From the NCBI GenBank assembly GCA_964560135.1, contig CAZLKN010000082.1, forward strand, positions 1 through 10,721: 10,721 nucleotides of DNA. Direction: 5' to 3'. The position numbers were made by a program, and so were the translations under genes. The first letter of the stretch is position 1. The number at the start of each line of letters is the position of its first letter. Below are positions 6,246-10,721 of the stretch, piece after piece. The DNA comes from CAZLKN01 sp964560135 (lineage in GTDB: Bacteria; Actinomycetota; JAICYB01). The notes beneath the pieces were generated by a model. That model was given only the letters and a program-made list of their open reading frames with translations, was not told where the DNA came from and did no database searches.

Positions 6246-7439
6246 TCACGCCGAGGCGTTGGCGTGCGCGCCCACCAGCCGGTCGACCTCCTCGACGCCC
6301 TCCTCGGGTCCGATCGAGATGATGCGGTCGCCTCCGCGGAGAGCGAACCGGGGGCCGGGACGGTAGATCCAGCGTCCGTCGCGCTGCACCGCCAGCACCG
6401 CCATCCCGGTCTCGGTCTTGAAGGACAGGTCCTTGAGGGTGTGTCCGTCGGCGGGGGCGCCGGACTTTACGACGTTCTCGACGGCCACCGTGTCCGTGGC
6501 CTCGAGAGCCTCGGCCACCACCGGATGGAGGATCTCCCCCTTCTCCACCGGCATCGTCATGTCCCGGGCGGCGTCGCAGATCATCTCGGAGGCGAAGCCG
6601 AGCCGGAACAAGCCGCGGAGCTCGTCGGGGTTCCGCGCTTCGGGGGCCGCCCGCAGCACCCACGATTCGAGCTCGTTCTGCAGCTCGTCGGAGCGCGTCT
6701 CCAGCGTGGCTACCTCGGCCGCCAGGGCGGCGTGGCCGAGGAGCAGCGCCGAGTACGCGAGCCCCACGGTCACCTCGGCCACGTTCTTCATCTCCACGAG
6801 GATGTCCACGGCACGGTCGAGCTCGTTCAGGGCCGGAGCCTGGGAGGGTGCGGTGTCCTCGAGCCGCGGAGCGCCCACGAGGCCGCGGATGAGCTCGATG
6901 CCCTCCTCGGGCCCGCGGAACAGGAGCACGTCCTCCTCCGAGAGCGCCGAGCTCGGGCCGGGGTCGAACTCCCAGTCGTTGCCGCGACGGACCGCGATCA
7001 CCCACATGCCGGTCTCGGTGGGGAGCATCAGCTCCCGCAGCATCTTGCCCACAGCCTCCGAGCCGGGTCGCACGCGGACGCGTCCCACCACCTCGTCGGC
7101 GTGCCGCAGGTCCGCGCGGAGGGCGTCCGGGATCCCGAGCCGGGCGGAGACGACGCGGGCGATGTCCACGGCGGCGTCTCCGATCTTCTCGATACATGAG
7201 GCGATATGGAGCACATGGCTCATCTGCTCGGCGTCGTCGGTGCTGCGGGCGGCCAGCATCGAGATCCATCGGAGGTCGCGGATGTAGTCGCCCATCATCT
7301 CTTCGAGACGGTCGACCTCGTCGGCGAGCTTCGGATCCGCGAAGAACACCGCCGCGTAGGCGAGGTCCACCATGAGCTCCGAGGTGTCCTTGGACTCTGC
7401 GAGGAGGTCTTTGACGGTGCGTCGTTGTCGGTCAGGCAT
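6246..7439 (-). CDS. Tandem PhoU-RCK_C protein, putative ion-transport regulator
   Basis: This soluble 397-residue protein is an internal duplication of a PhoU-like helical domain followed by a TrkA-C/RCK_C domain: PhoU about 8-100, RCK_C about 112-189, PhoU about 208-300, RCK_C about 313-390. The two halves align with an offset of 201 residues; TETGM recurs at 141 and 342, and GPEEG at 176 and 377. RCK_C domains in K+ channels and transporters bind small ligands such as c-di-AMP, and PhoU domains bind metal clusters and regulate transporters, so a cytosolic sensor role is inferred. It lies 45 bp downstream of an MgtE/SLC41-like permease on the same strand, an arrangement I recall from archaea. 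ATG 7439 is chosen because GGAGGG (7452-7447) lies 7 nt upstream; the upstream TTG at 7454 would overlap that site. No membrane segment or RCK N-terminal NAD-binding domain is seen. Confidence 0.85.
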   Translation of the reverse strand: MPDRQRRTVKDLLAESKDTSELMVDLAYAAVFFADPKLADEVDRLEEMMGDYIRDLRWISMLAARSTDDAEQMSHVLHIASCIEKIGDAAVDIARVVSARLGIPDALRADLRHADEVVGRVRVRPGSEAVGKMLRELMLPTETGMWVIAVRRGNDWEFDPGPSSALSEEDVLLFRGPEEGIELIRGLVGAPRLEDTAPSQAPALNELDRAVDILVEMKNVAEVTVGLAYSALLLGHAALAAEVATLETRSDELQNELESWVLRAAPEARNPDELRGLFRLGFASEMICDAARDMTMPVEKGEILHPVVAEALEATDTVAVENVVKSGAPADGHTLKDLSFKTETGMAVLAVQRDGRWIYRPGPRFALRGGDRIISIGPEEGVEEVDRLVGAHANASA

Positions 7440-7484
7440 CCGTGATCCCTCCAAGCATACCCGTGTCCATCCTCACCCTCCGCT

Positions 7485-8714
7485 CTAGACGACGCCGAAG
7501 ACGGCCATGGCCGCGACGAGGCAGATCATGCCGACGAGATCCATGGTGCTCGTGATGATCGGGATGCCGTGGTTGTCGGGGTCCAGGCCGATGCGGTAGC
7601 TGAGGACCGCGGTGTAGTAGGCCACCACCACCGCGACGCAGGTCACCAGGAAGCCCGCGGCGAGCGATATCCCGAGCACGGTTGCAGCCCCCGGTGACGC
7701 CAGCCCGAACATGCGCGCGACCAGATCCGCCGAGATCCCCACCAGCGCGAATAGCCACACCGAGAACAAGAAGATCAAAGAGGTGTCGAGCAGGGCCACG
7801 GTCTCGGGCCGTCCGCGCGGCGTCAGGGAGCCGAGGTGCAGCTTCGAGGACAGACGCGCGGACAGGATGCCGCCCAGCGCTCCGGCGTCCGCCAGGAACG
7901 GGGGAACGAGCACGAGCAGAGCGGGGAAGAGGACGAACTCCTCCAAGCGAGCCTCGAGCAGCAGGCCGGAGAAGACGCCGACGGTTCCCGCCCCGGCCAG
8001 CATCGGAAGGCTCTCGTGGATCGCCCGGCGGGCTGTGGGGAGGTCGGTCACCCAGCCGTGGACGGTCACCACGAGGGCCGCGGCCCCCAGCGTGCCCGCC
8101 ACCACCCAGGTCACCCAGTCGACCCGGACGGCGAAGGTCGCCACGAACAGGGCGGGGATCGTGACGATGTCCCCCACGGCGGTCACGATCGGCGCGGCCA
8201 CGTTGTCCAGATCCCAGGCCTTCCGGTGGGCCGCCACCGACACCGCCACGAGGATCACCCCCACCACGAGGCTGGACAGCAGCCCGCCCAGCAGTGAGAT
8301 CGCCACGAACTGGGCCAGGCTGATGCTGTCGAGCCCGAAGGCGAGGGTGAGCAGGCGGGCCGCCGCGCCGAGGAACAGGGCCGTGGAGAAGGTCGCGACC
8401 ACGGCGGCGTAGGCGTTCTGGAACAGCACCCCGCCGCGGCGCAGGGACGATTCGTACAGACCCGCGTGCATGCTCGTGCCGAGCCGCGACCCGAGGGCCC
8501 CGAAGATGTTCCCCCGCATGCCGACGGCTGCGGGGATCAGCACGATGAGGCCGGGCAGGGCCTCCAGAGTGCCGGTGATCGACCCGAGCGTGATCCCGGC
8601 GACGAGGTTGCCGAGTGAGGCGACCACGAGGGCGGCGAAGCCCTGCCGGATCGTGCGCCGCTCGGTCTTCCAGTACCGGAAGACGATGCCGAACCGTGCG
8701 TACCTTGGCTTCAT
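7485..8714 (-). CDS. MgtE/SLC41-like divalent cation transporter, duplicated membrane domain
   Basis: This 409-residue integral membrane protein has two copies of the MgtE transmembrane domain. Each copy carries the family pattern D-x-D-N...PI-T...D: D168-x-D170-N171 with D182, and D378-x-D380-N381 with D392. PAAVGMRGNIFGALGSRLGT (61-80) and its degenerate counterpart PPFLADAGALGGILSARLSS (271-290) are the other repeated elements. Members transport Mg2+ or other divalent cations. Unlike canonical bacterial MgtE there are no cytosolic N and CBS domains, so gating probably depends on another protein, and the downstream PhoU-RCK_C protein is the obvious candidate. ATG 8714 follows GAGGG with a 4-nt gap. 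A GTG at 8753 would extend the frame by 13 residues but falls inside the predicted -10 element, so I prefer the ATG. Family is confident; the ion is not determined. Confidence 0.87.
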   Translation of the reverse strand: MKPRYARFGIVFRYWKTERRTIRQGFAALVVASLGNLVAGITLGSITGTLEALPGLIVLIPAAVGMRGNIFGALGSRLGTSMHAGLYESSLRRGGVLFQNAYAAVVATFSTALFLGAAARLLTLAFGLDSISLAQFVAISLLGGLLSSLVVGVILVAVSVAAHRKAWDLDNVAAPIVTAVGDIVTIPALFVATFAVRVDWVTWVVAGTLGAAALVVTVHGWVTDLPTARRAIHESLPMLAGAGTVGVFSGLLLEARLEEFVLFPALLVLVPPFLADAGALGGILSARLSSKLHLGSLTPRGRPETVALLDTSLIFLFSVWLFALVGISADLVARMFGLASPGAATVLGISLAAGFLVTCVAVVVAYYTAVLSYRIGLDPDNHGIPIITSTMDLVGMICLVAAMAVFGVV

Positions 8715-8749
8715 CACTCCCTCGTGTGCCGCCCGCCGCTCCAGGGGGA

Positions 8750-8755
8750 ACACTA
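8750..8755 (-). promoter_or_regulatory. Candidate -10 element for the cation transporter operon
   Basis: On the minus strand TAGTGT (8755-8750) fits the TAnnnT actinobacterial -10 pattern, with a poor -35 (CTGCCG, 8777-8772) 16 bp upstream. Transcription would begin near 8743, giving a leader of about 30 nt before ATG 8714 that contains GAGGG. Weak, but consistent with the chosen start. Confidence 0.3.
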
Positions 8756-8803
8756 CCCGTTCGATACCCTCCGGCAGCTTCGCTCCGGCCCCCGTGCATC
8801 CGC

Positions 8804-8809
8804 TACGCT
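8804..8809 (+). promoter_or_regulatory. Candidate -10 element giving a leaderless moeA mRNA
   Basis: TACGCT matches TAnnnT and ends 6 nt before the moeA ATG at 8816, so transcription would begin at the A of the start codon. The bases between are CCTCCC, with no Shine-Dalgarno purine tract anywhere near. Leaderless mRNAs with a -10 box at this spacing are common in actinobacteria. A convincing -35 is not seen. Confidence 0.45.
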
Positions 8810-8815
8810 CCTCCC

Positions 8816-10033
8816 ATGCTCTCGGTCGAGGAGGCGAGGAAGCGCATCCTCGAGCGGATCCCGATCCTGGATCCGCTCGAGCTGTCCGTGACGGAGGCGC
8901 ACGGCTGCGTGCTCGCGGAGACCGTCACCTCGCCGGAGGATCTGCCCTCGTTCCCGAGCTCCGGGATGGACGGATACGCCCTGCGCTCCGAGGACACCAG
9001 GCAGGCGTCGGCGAGCCCGGTCAGCCTCACGATCATCGGTGAGGCGGCCGCGGGCAAGCCCTTCACCGGCCGGGTGGCCTTCGGAGAGGCGGTCCGCGTC
9101 TTCACCGGAGGCGTGGTGCCCGAGGGGGCCGACGCGATCGTGGCCCAGGAGGACGTGGCCGTGGTCGGTTCGTCGATGGCCGTCGGGCGTCCGGTGCCGC
9201 CCCGCACCAACATCCGTCCCGCCGGCGAGGACGTCGCCCGCGGCGAGAACGTGATGCAGGAGGGCCAGCGGCTGCGGGGCATGGACGTCGGGGTGCTCGC
9301 CGCCCTCGGTCGCGCCCACGTGCTCGTGCGTCCCCGCCCCCGGGCGGTGGTTTTCTCCACCGGCGACGAACTGCGAGAGCCGGGCCAGAGCCTCGGTCCG
9401 GGGGAGATCCGCGATTCCAACTCCTTCACGATCGCCGGGATGGCGCGGGAGGCGGGGGCCGAGCCCGTGCGCGCCGGCATCGTCGCCGACGACCCCGACA
9501 AGTTGCGGGAGCGGCTCCAGGCCTACCTGCCGCAGGCGGACATGTTCCTCACCTCGGGGGGCGTGTCCGTGGGCGAGCACGACTACGTGCGGGACGTGCT
9601 CTCCGAGCTCGGCAAGGTGGAGATGTGGCAGGTGGCCGTGAAGCCGGGCAAGCCGCTGGCCTTCGGGTTCATCGAGGACCGTCCGTTCTTCGGGCTGCCC
9701 GGCAATCCGGTCGCCGTCACCGTCACCTTCGAGCTGTTCGTGCGGCCGTCGATCCTGCAGATGGCCGGTCGTCGCAATCTCGAACGACCGCAGGTGGAGG
9801 CCGAGTTCCAGGACAGCTACCAGCAACGGCCCGGACGGGAGACCTACCTGCGGGTCCGCGCGTGGCGGGAGGGCACGGGGTGGAAGGCGAAGCTGGTGGG
9901 CCGCCAGGGCTCGAACATCGTGACCTCGGTGGCCCAGTCCAACGCGCTGGCCGTCCTCCCGGCCACGAAGGGCGACCTGTATCCGGGAGAGCGCGTCCAC
10001 CTCGTGCTCCTGGAGCCCCTCGAGGGCTGGTAG
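8816..10033 (+). CDS. moeA: Molybdopterin molybdotransferase MoeA
   Basis: MoeA inserts molybdate into adenylylated molybdopterin, the last common step of molybdenum cofactor synthesis, in the cytoplasm. The 405-residue product has the normal family length. Signature segments in order are SGMDGYA (49-55, with conserved D52), the NIRPAGEDV stretch, STGDEL (181-186), TSGGVSVGEHDY (246-257), KPGKP (276-280) and GLPGNP (293-298), followed by a complete C-terminal domain IV ending at GW. ATG 8816 is used. The frame is open upstream to 8615, but that extension would overlap the divergent cation transporter gene and has no family similarity. The next gene begins 2 bp after the stop and also belongs to cofactor synthesis, so the two are co-transcribed and probably translationally coupled. 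No frame damage or missing key residue is seen. Assignment is firm; a tungsten-specific role cannot be excluded. Confidence 0.96.
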   Translation: MLSVEEARKRILERIPILDPLELSVTEAHGCVLAETVTSPEDLPSFPSSGMDGYALRSEDTRQASASPVSLTIIGEAAAGKPFTGRVAFGEAVRVFTGGVVPEGADAIVAQEDVAVVGSSMAVGRPVPPRTNIRPAGEDVARGENVMQEGQRLRGMDVGVLAALGRAHVLVRPRPRAVVFSTGDELREPGQSLGPGEIRDSNSFTIAGMAREAGAEPVRAGIVADDPDKLRERLQAYLPQADMFLTSGGVSVGEHDYVRDVLSELGKVEMWQVAVKPGKPLAFGFIEDRPFFGLPGNPVAVTVTFELFVRPSILQMAGRRNLERPQVEAEFQDSYQQRPGRETYLRVRAWREGTGWKAKLVGRQGSNIVTSVAQSNALAVLPATKGDLYPGERVHLVLLEPLEGW

Positions 10034-10035
10034 GC

Positions 10036-10721
10036 ATGGACGGGCGCGGGCACCTCGACGACGAGGGCCGGCTGCGGATGATCGACGTGGGGGCCAAGTC
10101 CGAGACCCGCAGACGCGCCGTGGCCGTGTGCCGGATCCGGATGCTGCCCGAGACCCTGGCCGCCGTGACCGGTGGCGGCACCGCCAAAGGCGACGTCCTG
10201 GCCGTGGCGCAGGTGGCCGGGGTGCAGGCGGCCAAGCGCACACCGGAGCTGATCCCGGGATGCCACCCGGTACGGCTGAGCGCCGTCGAGGTGGGCTTCG
10301 AGGTGATCGACGGCGAGCTCGAGGTCCGAGCCGAGGCCCGCGGGGTGGACCGTACGGGCTTCGAGATGGAAGCCCTGACCGCCTGCGCCGTGGCTGCACT
10401 CACCGTCTACGACATGGTCAAAGGCACCGATCCGGAGGTGGTCGTCGAGGGCCTGCACGTCGAGGGCAAGCAGGGGGGCCGGTCCTCGTATCCCGTGGAC
10501 CTGGCCGGGGTGCGGACCGCCGTCCTCACCGTCTCCGACAGCACCGCCGCCGGCGAACGCGAGGACCGCTCCGGACCCGCAGCCCGGACGTGGCTCGAAG
10601 CGGCGGGGGCCGAGGTGGCCGAGGTTGCGGTGGTGGCCGACGAGCGGGGAGCCGTCGCCGCGGAGATCCGCCGGCTCGCTGGCGTGGCCGACCTCGTGGT
10701 GACCACCGGGGGGACGGGCGT
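10036..10721 (+). CDS. moaC: Fused MoaC-MogA/MoaB molybdenum cofactor protein, partial
   Basis: The frame starts at ATG 10036 and runs off the right edge after 228 codons. Residues 1-155 are a complete MoaC, cyclic pyranopterin monophosphate synthase, which acts with MoaA in the first step of cofactor synthesis. K51 (KGDVL), H77 (in CHP), R102, E110 and E112 (FEMEALT), D126 and K129 (YDMVK) align with the known catalytic and binding residues. From about 158 begins a MogA/MoaB-type molybdopterin adenylyltransferase domain with VLTVSDS, the GEREDRSGP loop and TTGGTG at the cut. This domain activates molybdopterin with AMP for MoeA, encoded 2 bp upstream, so the operon joins the adenylylation and metal-insertion steps. 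MoaC-MoaB/MogA fusions are a known bifunctional architecture in actinobacteria. LIPGCHP replaces the usual LIPLCHP. The start is supported by the MoaC N-terminal motif MIDVGAK at 15-21; the Shine-Dalgarno is weak. Confidence 0.93.
   Translation, partial: MDGRGHLDDEGRLRMIDVGAKSETRRRAVAVCRIRMLPETLAAVTGGGTAKGDVLAVAQVAGVQAAKRTPELIPGCHPVRLSAVEVGFEVIDGELEVRAEARGVDRTGFEMEALTACAVAALTVYDMVKGTDPEVVVEGLHVEGKQGGRSSYPVDLAGVRTAVLTVSDSTAAGEREDRSGPAARTWLEAAGAEVAEVAVVADERGAVAAEIRRLAGVADLVVTTGGTG

Noticed and set aside
6247..6266. Inverted repeat CACGCC-N8-GGCGTG as a bidirectional terminator
   Set aside because: Only 6 bp of stem, inside the PhoU-RCK_C coding end, and no T run on either strand.
7432..8799. 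Minus-strand 455-codon frame overlapping the cation transporter
   Set aside because: Same strand but another frame; the product is Arg/Gly/His-rich with no fold, while the 7485-8714 frame shows two MgtE domains.
8615..8815. N-terminal extension of MoeA by 67 residues
   Set aside because: It overlaps the divergent transporter gene and its promoter, is Arg/Pro-rich, and MoeA proteins begin at the MLSVEEA-type motif seen at 8816.
8753..10399. Minus-strand 548-codon frame opposite moeA
   Set aside because: Arg/Pro/His-rich antisense shadow; moeA has all family motifs on the plus strand.

Overview
The window is strongly G+C-rich, its codons mostly end in G or C, and GTG starts are frequent. Tight start/stop overlaps, a candidate leaderless gene and fused genes (LivH-LivM, MoaC-MogA/MoaB) point to Actinomycetota. 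It may be one of the deeper lineages (Acidimicrobiia, Nitriliruptoria or Thermoleophilia type), but that placement is an inference from gene content only. I see no RNA genes, insertion sequences, CRISPR arrays or phage genes. Coding density is very high, and the only gene-free stretches over 50 bp are two divergent promoter regions (about 213 and 101 bp).

Region 1 (1-6242) is a transport locus of the branched-chain amino acid / hydrophobic amino acid (HAAT) ABC family. A probable substrate-binding lipoprotein, cut by the left edge, is read leftward. Divergent from it is a three-gene operon: a LivH-LivM fused permease, a protein fusing a complete MFS transporter to a LivF-type ATPase, and a LivG-type ATPase with a Lys/Pro-rich tail. 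Both gene junctions in the operon are 4-bp GTGA overlaps. The MFS-LivF fusion is the most unusual object here. If the two ATPases pair as in ordinary Liv systems, the fusion would tether a secondary transporter to an ABC importer. The 213-bp divergent region holds a palindrome (TTGAC-N6-GTCAA) whose arms can serve as -35 hexamers on both strands, and a second 20-bp inverted repeat next to the predicted operon transcription start.

Region 2 (6246-8714, leftward) is a two-gene unit: a duplicated MgtE/SLC41-like divalent-cation permease without the usual MgtE cytosolic sensor domains, followed by a soluble protein built as PhoU-RCK_C-PhoU-RCK_C. The pair looks like a transporter with its cytosolic regulator. 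It converges on livG with only 3 bp between the two stop codons.

Region 3 (8816-right edge, rightward) is the start of a molybdenum cofactor operon: moeA, with a candidate leaderless promoter, followed 2 bp later by a moaC-mogA/moaB fusion cut by the right edge. Together they cover three steps of molybdopterin synthesis and molybdenum insertion.
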